Translations under genes and position numbers: made by a program | The notes under the pieces: generated by a model | What the model was told of the DNA's origin: nothing | What the model saw: only the letters and a program-made list of their open reading frames with translations | Database searches by the model: none | Assembly (NCBI GenBank): GCA_902825775.1 | Contig: CADECF010000011.1 | Location: forward strand, 98,142-162,141 | Source: an uncultured Lysobacteraceae bacterium | GTDB taxonomy: Bacteria > Pseudomonadota > Gammaproteobacteria > Xanthomonadales > Xanthomonadaceae | DNA length: 64,000 bases | Reading direction: 5' to 3' | Part shown: positions 55,718 through 64,000 of the stretch, piece after piece | Layout of the letters: each line of letters opens with the position of its first letter | Position numbering within the stretch: the stretch's first letter is position 1

Positions 55718-56944
55718 ATGGAAATCGCTACGCCTGACAACGCAGCAAACCATGCCCCGGCCCGATCGGGACGAGGGCCGTTGAGCGGCGTGCGCGTGCT
55801 CGATCTGAGCGCTTACATCGCCGGTCCTTATGGTTGCACGCTGCTCGCCGATCAAGGCGCGGAAGTGATCAAGATCGAGCCGCCGGGCGGCGACAACCTG
55901 CGCCAGTATCCTTCCACTCTGCCGAGCGAAAGCCGCGCCTTCCTCGGCGTGAACCGCAGCAAGCGCGGCGTGGTGCTGGACCTGAAGAAAGCCGAAGACC
56001 ACGCGGCGCTGCTCAAACTGGTGCGCGATACCGACGTACTGGTGCACAACTTCCGCCCCAATGTGCCGCAACGGCTGGGCATCGATCACGAACGGTTGAA
56101 CCTGATCAATCCGCGCCTGATCTACTGCGCGGTGACCGGCTACGGCGAAACCGGGCCTATGAAGGACAAGGCCGGTTACGACCAGGTGCTGCAGACCATG
56201 ACCGGTATGTGCACGCTGCAGGGCAAGCGCGGCGGTGCGCCGGAAATCATCTACGGCTCGGTCGTCGATTATTACGCTGCGGCATTGCTGGCGGCGGGCG
56301 TGTCGTCGGCGCTGTACGAACGCGAACGCAGCGGGTTGGGCCAATTCGTCGGCATCTCCTTGTTGCGCAGCGCGCTGACCATGCAGTCGGCGCGGATGAT
56401 CTGGGCCGAAGGCGAATCGCTCGATATCGGCCGCGACATGCGTTCCGGCGGCGTCACCGGCATCCATCCGACCCGCGAAGGCTATATCTATATTTCCGCC
56501 AACACCGCTCACTTCTGGAAGGCGTTGTGCGAAAAGACCGGCCTGGACGCGCTCGCCGCCGACGCCCGCTACGACAGCGTCCGCAAACGCGCGCAATTCG
56601 CCGCGGAAATCGTCCCCGAGCTGCATGCGGCGCTCGCCGCGCGCGATGCTTTCGAATGGGAAGCGTTGTTCGGCGACGAAGTGCCGTGCGCCGCGGCGCG
56701 CCGGATCGAAGACATGTTCGACCATCCGCAGGTGCTGGCCGAGGACATGGTCGGGACGCTCGAGCATCCCGTGGTGGGCCGTTATCGCGGCGTTACCCAT
56801 CCGATCAAATTCGGCCGCACGCCCGGTCCGGCGCCGTTCGCGGCGCCGACGCTCGGACAGCATTCGGAGGCGGTGCTCGCCGCGGCGGAGGCTTCCGCTC
56901 GATCGCATGACGTACGCAGCGACCCCAAACGCAGACAACGTTAA
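55718..56944 (+). CDS. CaiB/BaiF CoA-transferase family protein (family III)
   Basis: A 408-aa formyl-CoA-transferase-like enzyme moving CoA between carboxylates. The start at 55718 gives the N-terminus near LSGVRVLDLSAYIAGPYGCT, the family opening; an upstream ATG in frame lacks it. Further signatures are LLADQGAEVIKIEPPGGDN, the catalytic Asp region (LRYDQVLQT-like GYDQVLQTMTG) and GFGETGPMKDKAGYDQ-like CAVTGYGETGPMKDK. With the CitE-like lyase it would give a CoA-activation and cleavage route for a dicarboxylic or hydroxy acid. It is 100 bp after the GH127 gene. Confidence 0.9.
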   Translation: MEIATPDNAANHAPARSGRGPLSGVRVLDLSAYIAGPYGCTLLADQGAEVIKIEPPGGDNLRQYPSTLPSESRAFLGVNRSKRGVVLDLKKAEDHAALLKLVRDTDVLVHNFRPNVPQRLGIDHERLNLINPRLIYCAVTGYGETGPMKDKAGYDQVLQTMTGMCTLQGKRGGAPEIIYGSVVDYYAAALLAAGVSSALYERERSGLGQFVGISLLRSALTMQSARMIWAEGESLDIGRDMRSGGVTGIHPTREGYIYISANTAHFWKALCEKTGLDALAADARYDSVRKRAQFAAEIVPELHAALAARDAFEWEALFGDEVPCAAARRIEDMFDHPQVLAEDMVGTLEHPVVGRYRGVTHPIKFGRTPGPAPFAAPTLGQHSEAVLAAAEASARSHDVRSDPKRRQR

Positions 56945-56989
56945 CGCGGCTTGCGCGATACTCGGCGCAGAGCCTTTCGCGGAAGCCGC

Positions 56990-57967
56990 ATGAACACGCA
57001 ACCCAACCCCGTCGCCGCGCCCTCCAAGCTCGCGCAATTGCGCGAAATGTCCGTGGTCGTGGCCGATACCGGCGATTACGCCGCAGTGCAACGCCTGCGG
57101 CCGATCGATTGCACCACCAATCCGACCATCGTGCGCAAAGCGCTGGATCTGCCGGTGTACGCCGATCTGATCGAAGCGCAGCTGAGTTGGGGCCGCGCGC
57201 AGTCCGGCGCTGGGGAGGTCGCCGCCGCGGTCGCGGACCGCCTCACGATCGGCGTCGGCAAGAAGCTGCTGAGCCTGATCCCCGGCCGGGTCTCCACGGA
57301 AGTGGATGCCGACCTGTCGCACGATACCGAGGCCACCATCGCCAAGGCGCGCGAGTTCATCGCCATGTATGCCGAGAACGGCGTCGAACGCGAACGCGTG
57401 CTGATCAAGATCGCCGCGACCTGGGAAGGCGTGCGCGCCGCCGCGCAACTGCAGCGCGAGGGCATCGATTGCAACCTCACGCTCATTTTCAACCATACCC
57501 AGGCATTGGCCTGCGCCGAGGCCGGGGTATTCCTGGTGTCGCCTTTCGTCGGCCGCATCCTCGACTGGCACGTGGCGCGCGGCCAGCTCCCGCCGTCGAT
57601 CGACGAGGATCCCGGCGTCGTCTTCGTGCGCAAGGTGTACGGTACGTTCAAGCGCCGCGGTGCGGCGACGGTGGTGATGGGCGCTTCGTTCCGCTCGACC
57701 GCGCAGATCGAAGCGCTGGCCGGTTGCGACCGGCTGACCATTTCTCCCGAGTTGTTGGACCGGCTCGAGCAGGAATCCGGTCCGGTCGTGCGCCGCCTGA
57801 CGCCGGTCGCCGCGGAGCGGAATATCGATCAGGCGATCGACGAGACCCGTTTCCGCCGCGATCTTGCCCAGGACGCGATGGCCACGGACAAGCTGCGCGA
57901 CGGCATCGACATCTTCGCCAGGGACCTGGCCGCGTTGCGCGACGATATCGCCGCCAAATTGCGCTGA
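56990..57967 (+). CDS. tal: Transaldolase
   Basis: A pentose phosphate pathway enzyme of 325 aa that moves a dihydroxyacetone unit between sugar phosphates. The Schiff-base lysine lies in [12 protein letters not shown] and the N-terminal signature is [15 protein letters not shown]. The TalB-like layout is complete ([31 protein letters not shown]). It starts 45 bp after the CoA-transferase stop. It would feed pentoses released by the locus into central metabolism. Confidence 0.93.
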   Translation: MNTQPNPVAAPSKLAQLREMSVVVADTGDYAAVQRLRPIDCTTNPTIVRKALDLPVYADLIEAQLSWGRAQSGAGEVAAAVADRLTIGVGKKLLSLIPGRVSTEVDADLSHDTEATIAKAREFIAMYAENGVERERVLIKIAATWEGVRAAAQLQREGIDCNLTLIFNHTQALACAEAGVFLVSPFVGRILDWHVARGQLPPSIDEDPGVVFVRKVYGTFKRRGAATVVMGASFRSTAQIEALAGCDRLTISPELLDRLEQESGPVVRRLTPVAAERNIDQAIDETRFRRDLAQDAMATDKLRDGIDIFARDLAALRDDIAAKLR

Positions 57968-57979
57968 ATGGCCGTCCCT

Positions 57980-58126
57980 GTGGGAACGGCTTCAGTCGCG
58001 AGCTCTTGATCTTGGGTCATCCCGAGCGAAGCGAGGGACCTGTTTTTCTTGCGGTCCTAAAAGAAGCAGGTCCCTCGCTTCGCTCGGGGTGACGGCAGAA
58101 GAGCTCGCGGCTGAAGCCGCTCCTAC
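57980..58126. repeat. Nested inverted repeats: GGCTTCAGCC pair enclosing a GAGCGAAGCGAGGGA pair
   Basis: The outer arms at 57980-58007 and 58099-58126 (GTGGGAACGGCTTCAGTCGC type) surround inner arms at 58016-58042 and 58067-58093 (GTCATCCCGAGCGAAGCGAG type and its inverse). The inner element recurs by itself at 59921-59990. The stretch 57968-58189 holds nothing else. Confidence 0.9.
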
Positions 58127-58189
58127 AAAAAAGCCGCCATTCCGACATAGGCACGGTGCTAAAGTTGCGCCGGCCGCACCCGGCCGCCC

Positions 58190-59905
58190 ATGGATACGAC
58201 CACGAACGCCATCGCAGCAAATCAGAACGCCGACGAACTGATCGTCGCCGCGCTAGCCGCCAAGGGCCGGCTGAAGGACGCCGACCTGGCCCGAGCGCGG
58301 CGCCTGCAGGAAGAGGCGGGCGGCAGCCTGCTGTCGCTGCTGGCCCGTTTGGGCCTGGTTTCCGAACGCGACCACGCCGCGACGGCTGCCGAGGTGCTGG
58401 ACCTGCCGCTGGTCAGCGCCAAGGACGCGCCCGAGTTGCCGCCGGAAGGCGTGACGCTGTCCACCAAATTCATGAAGCAGTTCCATGTCTGCCCGATCGG
58501 CACCACCGACACCCAGGTCGGAGTGATGATGGCCGACCCGCAGGACGCCTATGCGCTCGACGCGGTCCGCCTTGCCACGCAGCGCGAGGTGAAGGTCGCG
58601 GTGGCGTTGCGTTCGGAGATCGACGACCTGATCGAGCGCTGGTACGGCCAGGGCCGCAGCGCGATGGGCGCGATCGTGGAAACCGCGGAAGGCGAGAGCG
58701 GCGATGTCGACGACGTCGAGCACTTGCGCGACCTCGCTTCCGAAGCGCCGGTGATCCGGCTGGTGAACCTGGTCATCCAGCGTGCGGTCGAATTGCGCGC
58801 GTCCGACATCCATATCGAACCGTTCGAAAACCGCCTGAAGGTGCGTTACCGCATCGACGGCGTGCTGGAGGAAGGCGAGAGCCCGCCGTCCAACCTCACC
58901 GCCGCCGTGATCAGCCGCATCAAGATCATGGCCAAGCTCAACATCGCCGAACGCCGCCTGCCGCAAGACGGCCGCATCATGCTGCGCGTGCAGGGCAAGG
59001 AACTCGATCTGCGCGTCAGTACGGTGCCGACCGCGCACGGCGAAAGCGTGGTGATGCGCTTGCTGGACCGCGAAACGGTGGTGTTCGATTTCGAGCGGCT
59101 GGGCTTCACCGACAATTTCCTGCCGCAATTCCAGAAGGTGCTCGATCAGCCGCACGGCATCCTGCTGGTCACCGGTCCGACCGGTTCGGGCAAGACCACC
59201 ACGCTGTACACGGCGCTGTCCAAGCTCAATACGGCGGACGTGAAGATCATCACCGTCGAGGATCCGGTCGAATACCAGATCGAAGGCATCAACCAGATCC
59301 AGGCCAAGCCGCAGATCGGGTTGGATTTCGCCAACGCGCTGCGCAGCATCGTGCGCCAGGATCCGGACATCATCATGATCGGCGAAATGCGCGACTTGGA
59401 AACCGCGCGCATCGCGATCCAGTCCGCGCTCACCGGCCACCTGGTGCTCAGCACGCTGCACACCAATAACGCGGCCGGCGGCATCACCCGCATGCTCGAC
59501 ATGGGGGTGGAGGATTATCTGCTCACGTCCACAGTCAACGGCATTCTGGCCCAGCGCCTGGTGCGGCGATTGGAGCCGACGCATGCGGAGCGCTATCCCG
59601 CCTCGCCGGAAGAGATCGAGAAATTCGGCCTGCGCCGCTACCAGCCGCACGGCGACATCTACCTGTACCGCCCGCGTGGTTCGGCGGCCGCGCCGACAGG
59701 CTATCTGGGCCGCACCACGATCATGGAATTCCTGGTGATGAACGACGAGCTGCGCCGCGCGGTGATGCGCCATGCCGGCATGGGCGAGATCGAACAGCTC
59801 GCCCGGCAGTCGGGCATGCGCACCATGTACGAGGACGGCATCGCCAAGGCGCTGGCCGGCACGACCACGATCGAAGAAGTGCTGCGCGTGACCGAAGACG
59901 CTTGA
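58190..59905 (+). CDS. gspE: Type II secretion system ATPase GspE (XpsE-like)
   Basis: A hexameric traffic ATPase of 571 aa. An N-terminal domain of the GspE/PilB N1-N2 type (residues about 20-150) is followed by Walker A GPTGSGKTTTLYTAL (about residue 329), the Asp box VEDPVEYQIEGINQIQ, Walker B-type IMIGEMRDLETARI and the His box TGHLVLSTLHTNNAAG. The C-terminal zinc segment usual in GspE (CxxCxnCxxC) is absent: the region LEPTHAERYPASPEEIEKFG has no Cys. The start at 58190 fits. GspF does not follow; the next gene is convergent. Confidence 0.92.
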   Translation: MDTTTNAIAANQNADELIVAALAAKGRLKDADLARARRLQEEAGGSLLSLLARLGLVSERDHAATAAEVLDLPLVSAKDAPELPPEGVTLSTKFMKQFHVCPIGTTDTQVGVMMADPQDAYALDAVRLATQREVKVAVALRSEIDDLIERWYGQGRSAMGAIVETAEGESGDVDDVEHLRDLASEAPVIRLVNLVIQRAVELRASDIHIEPFENRLKVRYRIDGVLEEGESPPSNLTAAVISRIKIMAKLNIAERRLPQDGRIMLRVQGKELDLRVSTVPTAHGESVVMRLLDRETVVFDFERLGFTDNFLPQFQKVLDQPHGILLVTGPTGSGKTTTLYTALSKLNTADVKIITVEDPVEYQIEGINQIQAKPQIGLDFANALRSIVRQDPDIIMIGEMRDLETARIAIQSALTGHLVLSTLHTNNAAGGITRMLDMGVEDYLLTSTVNGILAQRLVRRLEPTHAERYPASPEEIEKFGLRRYQPHGDIYLYRPRGSAAAPTGYLGRTTIMEFLVMNDELRRAVMRHAGMGEIEQLARQSGMRTMYEDGIAKALAGTTTIEEVLRVTEDA

Positions 59906-59920
59906 GTCCCCTCATTACTA

Positions 59921-59990
59921 TGTCATCCCGAGCGAAGCGAGGGATCCGCTTCCGCTCGTTGGTAGATCCCTCGCTTCGCTCGGGATGACA
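59921..59990. repeat. Inverted pair of 26-bp GAGCGAAGCGAGGGA elements
   Basis: The arms at 59921-59946 and 59965-59990 are perfect inverted copies (TGTCATCCCGAGCGAAGCGA and so on). Same family as the inner pair at 58016-58093. It lies between the ends of gspE and the adhesin gene. Confidence 0.92.
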
Positions 59991-60000
59991 GAACAAACAA

Positions 60001-60025
60001 AAAGCCCGGCTTGCGCCGGGCTTTT
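60001..60025 (-). terminator. Intrinsic terminator at the adhesin 3' end
   Basis: A 10-bp stem AAAGCCCGGC / GCCGGGCTTT with loop TTGC. On the minus strand it is followed by TTTTTGTTTG, a good U tract; on the plus strand the T run is four. Located 23 bp after the adhesin stop, it may work in both directions. Confidence 0.88.
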
Positions 60026-60047
60026 CGCTGTCGCTTGCCGCGTTGCG

Positions 60048-63000
60048 TTACAGATCCAGACCGAAACCGATACCCGCCGACGATTCGTCGCCGCTGAACG
60101 CGCCGCCCAGCGTGAACGATGCGCGGTCGCCGATCTTCTTGCCGTAACCGATCGAGATCGCCTGTTCGCCGCCCAGGAAGCCGGCGCCCACCGCGATGCG
60201 TCCGCGCGGGCTGTTGCCGTTGGCGGCGTTGGCCGTCATCTGCACCATCGCCGAACTCATCGCGCCGACCTGGTCGATACGCTCGTCCTGATCGTTGAAA
60301 CGGCGGTCGACATCGCCGCGGAACGCGTTGAAATCGTCTTCGATCGCGTTGAAGCGGATGTCGGTGTAGGCCTGCGCGGACGACAGCGTCTGCGAGTTGG
60401 CGGTGCGCATCTGGTTGACGTTGACGGCGTCCGTGTCGCGCGTGCCGGCCGCCACATTGGCCACTTGACGCTCATGGCCTGCCGAACCCATCGAAACGGT
60501 GTTGTCGCGGTCCGCCACCGAGTCTGCGCCGATCGCCACCGAGTTCTCGGCGGTGACTTGCGCGTTCTGGCCGATCGCATTCACGTTCTGCGCCGAGGCG
60601 CTGGACGTGGCAGGCGTGCTCTGCGATGCGACCGCGGTCGGCTGGCTGCTGGCCGTCGGCGGCTGAGCGGATGCCGTGCTCGTCGTCGATGCAGTGCCGG
60701 CGGCCGCAGCGCTCGGCGTGCCCACCTGGATGCTGTTCACCTGGCTCTGCAAGCTGTTCAACTTGCTGTCGACCGCGGTGAACGCTGCGCCCACGTTGCG
60801 ATACGTGCCGCCCTGGATGGTGTACGTCGGAGCCACGAAGGCACCCGCCGTGAGGCTCGCGCCGCCGCCCAAGCCGCTGGCGAAGGACTGCATCTGGGCG
60901 ACGTTGACCGCATCGGTCGCGTTGGTGCCGGCGCGCAGATTGGTCAGGCGGCGTTCGTTGCCCGCGCTGCCGATCGATACGGTGTTGGCACTGCTGGCGA
61001 TCGAGTTCGTGCCCAGCGCGACCGCGTTGGTGGCCAGCGAACTTACGTTGGCGCCCTGGCCGAGGGCCACGCTGCCGTTCGCCAATGCGCTGGCGTTGGC
61101 GCCGACCGCGGTGGCGCCGCTGCCGTTGGCGCGGCTGGTGGCGCCCAGAGCGGTGCCGTTGACGCCCAGCGCCTGCGCATCGCTACCGACCGCCGTGGCC
61201 AGATCGCCCTGCGCGTTGCTGGCCGCGCCCACCGCCACCGACAGCGTGCCGCCGGAACTGGCGGACGTGCCTGCGGCGACGCTGTTCTCGCCGCCCGCGG
61301 TGGAGCCTTCTTCGCCGTTGGCCTTGAAGAACTTGCTGGCCTGCGCGGCGCCGTCGGCGACTTCGTCCAACTGCGCCTTGTTCACCGCGTCGGTGGCTTC
61401 CGTGCCTGCGGCGACGTTGGTGATCTGGCGTTCCGCGCCCGCCGCACCGACCGAGACGCTGTTGGCGCGATCGGCTTCGGAGTTGGCGCCGATCGCCACG
61501 CTGTTGGCCTCGATCGCCAATGCATTCACGCCCAGCGCCACGCTGTCGTCGCCATAAGCCCAGCTGTTGTGGCCGATGGCGGTGCTGTACTCGCCGGTGG
61601 CCCAAGCGCCGTTGCCGAACGCCGAACCGCCGGTGCCGGTGGCTTGCGTGCTGATCAAACCGCCGAACGTGGTACCGCCGACCGCAGTGCTTTCCGCTCC
61701 GACCGCGAGCGAATTGAAGCCGAGCGCGGTGGCGTTGTCGCCGGTGGCCCAAGCGCCGTAACCGATGGCCGAAGCGCCGAACGCGGTGGCGACGGTGTAG
61801 CCGCCGATGGCCGAGGCACCATCGCCCGAGGCGTTGCTGCGGAAGCCGTTCGCCGTCGATTGCAGACCCGATGCGGACGCTTCGGTACCCGACGCGGTCG
61901 AGTAGGCGCCCGATGCCGATGCACCGGCACCCAACGCCGTCGCGCCGGTCTCGGTAGCCGTCGAACCGGCGCCGACTGCGGTGCTATCCACGCCACTGGC
62001 TTCGGTGACCGCATACATCGGGTTGCCGTCTTCATCCAGGATCGGATTGCCTTCGTCGTCGACCAGTGCGCGCTGACCGCCGATCGCAGTGGCGCCGGCT
62101 GCCGATGCATTGGCACCGTTGCCGTTGGCGGTCGCATTATCGGCGGTGGCTGCCGACTGATTACCGGTCGCCGTCGCACCGTTGCCGATCGCCGCTGAGC
62201 CTGCGCCGTAGGCCGAAGCGGTGTCGCCTTCGGCGTAAGCATTGGCGCCCGAAGCAATCGCGAACGCACCCACGGCTTCCGCGTCGTCGGTACCGTCGTT
62301 GGCACCATTGGCCTGGAAGTAACGCGTGGCCGCTTCGGTGCTTTCGTTCAACTGCGCCACGTTCACCGCATCGGTGTCTTCCGTGCCCGCGGCGACGTTG
62401 GTGATCTGACGCTCCGCACCGGCATCGCCCACCGAGACCGTGTTCTCGCGGTCGGTGAAGGAGCCGGCGCCGAGCGCGACGCTGTTGGCGGCATTGGCGT
62501 AGCTATTCACGCCGATGGCGACCGTGTCGTCCTGTGCGGCCCAACTGTTGTGGCCCACGGCGGTGCTGTACTCGCCGGTGGCCCAAGCACCGTTGCCGAA
62601 CGCCGAACCGCCGGTGCCGCTGGCACGGGTGTTGATCAGACCGAAGAACGTGGTACCGCCGACCGCGGTGCTCTCCGCGCCGCTGGCCGCCGAAGCGAAG
62701 CCGACCGCGGTGGAGTTGTCGTTGGTGGCTTCGGCGCCATAGCCGATGGCTGAGGCGCCGAACGCGGTGGCGACGGTGTAGCCGCCGATCGCGCTGGAGC
62801 CGTCACCCGACGCGTTCGAACGGAAGCCCGCTGCGGTGGACTGCAAACCGGAGGCCGAGGCTTCGGTGCCCAACGCATTGGCGTAAGAGTTCGATGCCGA
62901 AGCACCTGCACCTACGGCCGTGGCCCCGAACTCACCGGTCGCCGACGAACCGGCACCGACCGCGGTGGCATCCACGCCACTGGCTTCAGTGGCCGCGTAC

Positions 63001-64000
63001 ATCGGGTTGCCGTCTTCGTCCAGGATCGGATTGCCTTCGTCGTCGACCAAGGCGCGTTGGCCACCAATGGCAGTCGCGCCGGTGTTGGACGCATTGGCGC
63101 CGTTGCCGTTGGCGGTCGCATTGTCGGCCGTGGCGGCCGACTGGTTGCCCGTGGCCGTCGCACCGTTGCCGATCGCGGCAGAACCCGAACCGTATGCCGC
63201 GGCCGTGTCGCCTTCAGCGTATGCGTTCGCACCCGAAGCAATCGCAAATTCACCGACCGCTTCGGCATCATCGGAACCGTCGTTGGCGCCGTTGGCTTGG
63301 AAATAACGCGTGGCCGCTTGCGTGGTGTCGTTCAATTGGCCCACGTTCACTGCATCGGTGTCTTCCGTGCCGGCTGCGACATTGGTGATCTGCCGCTCGC
63401 TGCCGGCCGAACCGACCGACACGCTGTCTTCGCGATCGGCGACCGAGTCGCCGCCGATGGCCACACTATTGCTGGCCACCGCATTGGCGTTGTTGCCCAA
63501 AGCTACGGTGTTGAACTCGCTGGCGAATGCACCGCCACCAACCGCGACGGAGAACGAACCGGAAGCTTCTGCCGGCAGGAATCCGAACAGCGCGCCACCT
63601 ACCGCTACGCTATTGGTGCCGCTGGCGATGGCTTGCGAACCGACTGCGGTGGAGTCGCCGCCGCTGGCGAGCGCGCCGAAGCCTACGGCCGTATCCAGAT
63701 CGCCGCTCGCTTCGGCCCCATAACCCAAGGCTTGTGCGCCGAACGCGCTGGCGATGCTGTAGCTGCCGATGGCGGTGGCACCATCATTCGATGCGCTGGC
63801 ACGGAAGCCATTGGCCGTGGATTGAGTGCCCGAAGCGGACGACTCTGTGCCGCTGGCCGTGGCATACGCACCGGATGCCGAAGATCCGGCACCTAGGGCG
63901 GTCGCTCCGACTACGCCCGTGGCTGATGCGCCGGCACCGACGGCAGTGGCATCCACGCCACTGGCTTCGGTGGCCGCATACATCGGGTTGCCGTCTTCAT
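60048..64000 (-). CDS. YadA-type trimeric autotransporter adhesin, C-terminal 1.3 kaa (5' end outside window)
   Basis: The frame stays open to the window edge, so the N-terminus and signal are not seen. About 1316 residues are visible. Long stretches of YadA head repeats (AxGxxSxAxGxxAtAxGxxA type) are cut by neck motifs (AERQITNVAAGTEDTDAVN). From residue about 1100 come a low-complexity Ser/Thr/Ala linker, a last neck (HERQVANVAAGTRDTDAVN), a coiled-coil stalk and the C-terminal beta-barrel anchor (RIAVGAGFLGGEQAISIGYG, ending GIGFGLDL). The anchor trimerises in the outer membrane and presents the passenger for adhesion. The gene converges with gspE. Confidence 0.95.
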   Translation of the reverse strand, partial: EDGNPMYAATEASGVDATAVGAGASATGVVGATALGAGSSASGAYATASGTESSASGTQSTANGFRASASNDGATAIGSYSIASAFGAQALGYGAEASGDLDTAVGFGALASGGDSTAVGSQAIASGTNSVAVGGALFGFLPAEASGSFSVAVGGGAFASEFNTVALGNNANAVASNSVAIGGDSVADREDSVSVGSAGSERQITNVAAGTEDTDAVNVGQLNDTTQAATRYFQANGANDGSDDAEAVGEFAIASGANAYAEGDTAAAYGSGSAAIGNGATATGNQSAATADNATANGNGANASNTGATAIGGQRALVDDEGNPILDEDGNPMYAATEASGVDATAVGAGSSATGEFGATAVGAGASASNSYANALGTEASASGLQSTAAGFRSNASGDGSSAIGGYTVATAFGASAIGYGAEATNDNSTAVGFASAASGAESTAVGGTTFFGLINTRASGTGGSAFGNGAWATGEYSTAVGHNSWAAQDDTVAIGVNSYANAANSVALGAGSFTDRENTVSVGDAGAERQITNVAAGTEDTDAVNVAQLNESTEAATRYFQANGANDGTDDAEAVGAFAIASGANAYAEGDTASAYGAGSAAIGNGATATGNQSAATADNATANGNGANASAAGATAIGGQRALVDDEGNPILDEDGNPMYAVTEASGVDSTAVGAGSTATETGATALGAGASASGAYSTASGTEASASGLQSTANGFRSNASGDGASAIGGYTVATAFGASAIGYGAWATGDNATALGFNSLAVGAESTAVGGTTFGGLISTQATGTGGSAFGNGAWATGEYSTAIGHNSWAYGDDSVALGVNALAIEANSVAIGANSEADRANSVSVGAAGAERQITNVAAGTEATDAVNKAQLDEVADGAAQASKFFKANGEEGSTAGGENSVAAGTSASSGGTLSVAVGAASNAQGDLATAVGSDAQALGVNGTALGATSRANGSGATAVGANASALANGSVALGQGANVSSLATNAVALGTNSIASSANTVSIGSAGNERRLTNLRAGTNATDAVNVAQMQSFASGLGGGASLTAGAFVAPTYTIQGGTYRNVGAAFTAVDSKLNSLQSQVNSIQVGTPSAAAAGTASTTSTASAQPPTASSQPTAVASQSTPATSSASAQNVNAIGQNAQVTAENSVAIGADSVADRDNTVSMGSAGHERQVANVAAGTRDTDAVNVNQMRTANSQTLSSAQAYTDIRFNAIEDDFNAFRGDVDRRFNDQDERIDQVGAMSSAMVQMTANAANGNSPRGRIAVGAGFLGGEQAISIGYGKKIGDRASFTLGGAFSGDESSAGIGFGLDL
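61290..64000 (-). repeat. Tandem ~981-bp coding modules of the adhesin
   Basis: The marker ATCGGGTTGCCGTCTTC (plus strand) occurs at 62017, 63001 and 63982, spacings of 984 and 981 bp. Each module encodes the acidic insert LVDDEGNPILDEDGNPMY, about 200 residues of head repeats, a neck AERQITNVAAGT and a short FQANGANDG segment. At least two full modules and part of a third lie in the window, and the array probably continues beyond the right edge. Confidence 0.9.

Noticed and set aside
59985-62198. 737-codon plus-strand frame opposite the adhesin
   Set aside because: The repeat structure of the adhesin keeps the opposite strand free of stops; the product has no family features.
61290-64000. 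Regularly spaced repeats considered as a CRISPR array
   Set aside because: The spacing is about 981 bp and the repeats are coding head-domain modules, not short repeats with unique spacers. No CRISPR array or cas gene was seen anywhere in the window.
1-64000. rRNA genes, prophage or insertion sequence
   Set aside because: No rRNA sequence, integrase, transposase or phage structural gene was recognised.

Overview
The window is GC-rich (visibly about 65% G+C) gammaproteobacterial chromosome, most likely from the Xanthomonadaceae/Lysobacter group. Pointers are the petABC-sspA-sspB order, a minor-pilin operon (fimU-pilV-pilW-pilX-pilY1-pilE) close to uvrB, an Oar-like TonB-dependent receptor, a XpsE-type GspE, a Xanthomonas-style VirB7 lipoprotein beside VirB8, and many intergenic palindromic repeats of the GTAGGAGCGGCTTCAGCCGC type. 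The genus call is inference.

Layout. 0-3.2 kb: YbhGFS-like ABC export system (membrane-fusion lipoprotein cut by the window edge, ATPase, permease). 3.3-6.6 kb: a DUF1800/DUF1501 pair. 6.7-9.2 kb (minus): small membrane protein, GNAT acetyltransferase, HAD-like protein, miaB. 9.3-14.4 kb: lytic transglycosylase, cytochrome bc1 complex (petA, petB, petC), sspA, sspB. 14.5-17.4 kb (minus): DUF3301 protein, DUF2272 lipoprotein, nadC, Trm112/YcaR-like protein. 17.5-21.6 kb: purE-purK, sodB (minus), grxD, an SDR-fold protein without the catalytic residues, a MarC-family protein. 21.9-26.6 kb: Oar-like receptor and ppnN. 26.8-33.9 kb: minor-pilin operon ending in a strong terminator. 34.2-36.0 kb: an isolated virB7-virB8 pair of lower GC. 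36.0-39.2 kb: tRNA-Asn, a second FimT/GspH pseudopilin, uvrB, tRNA-Val.

39.3-58.0 kb looks like one catabolic/uptake locus: CitE-like lyase, an Na+/solute symporter fused to a periplasmic propeller-like domain, LysR regulator, TonB-dependent receptor, serine beta-lactamase-like hydrolase, ribokinase-family kinase, TIM-barrel hydrolase fused to an FGE-like domain, a ThuA/PQQ-propeller/cytochrome c fusion lipoprotein, a GH127/DUF1680 enzyme, a CaiB/BaiF CoA-transferase and a transaldolase. From the receptor's downstream neighbour (46.3 kb) to the GH127 gene (55.6 kb) the genes are translationally coupled through short overlaps except at the ThuA junction, where a nested palindromic repeat has become part of the 5' end. 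The substrate cannot be read from sequence; uptake and hydrolysis of an arabinose-containing plant glycoside is a reasonable hypothesis.

58.2-64.0 kb: a lone type II secretion ATPase (gspE) convergent with the C-terminal 3.95 kb of a large YadA-type trimeric autotransporter adhesin built from near-identical modules of about 981 bp.

A recurring feature is inverted pairs of palindromic elements of several unrelated sequence families, sometimes nested inside one another and in two places running into the ends of coding regions.
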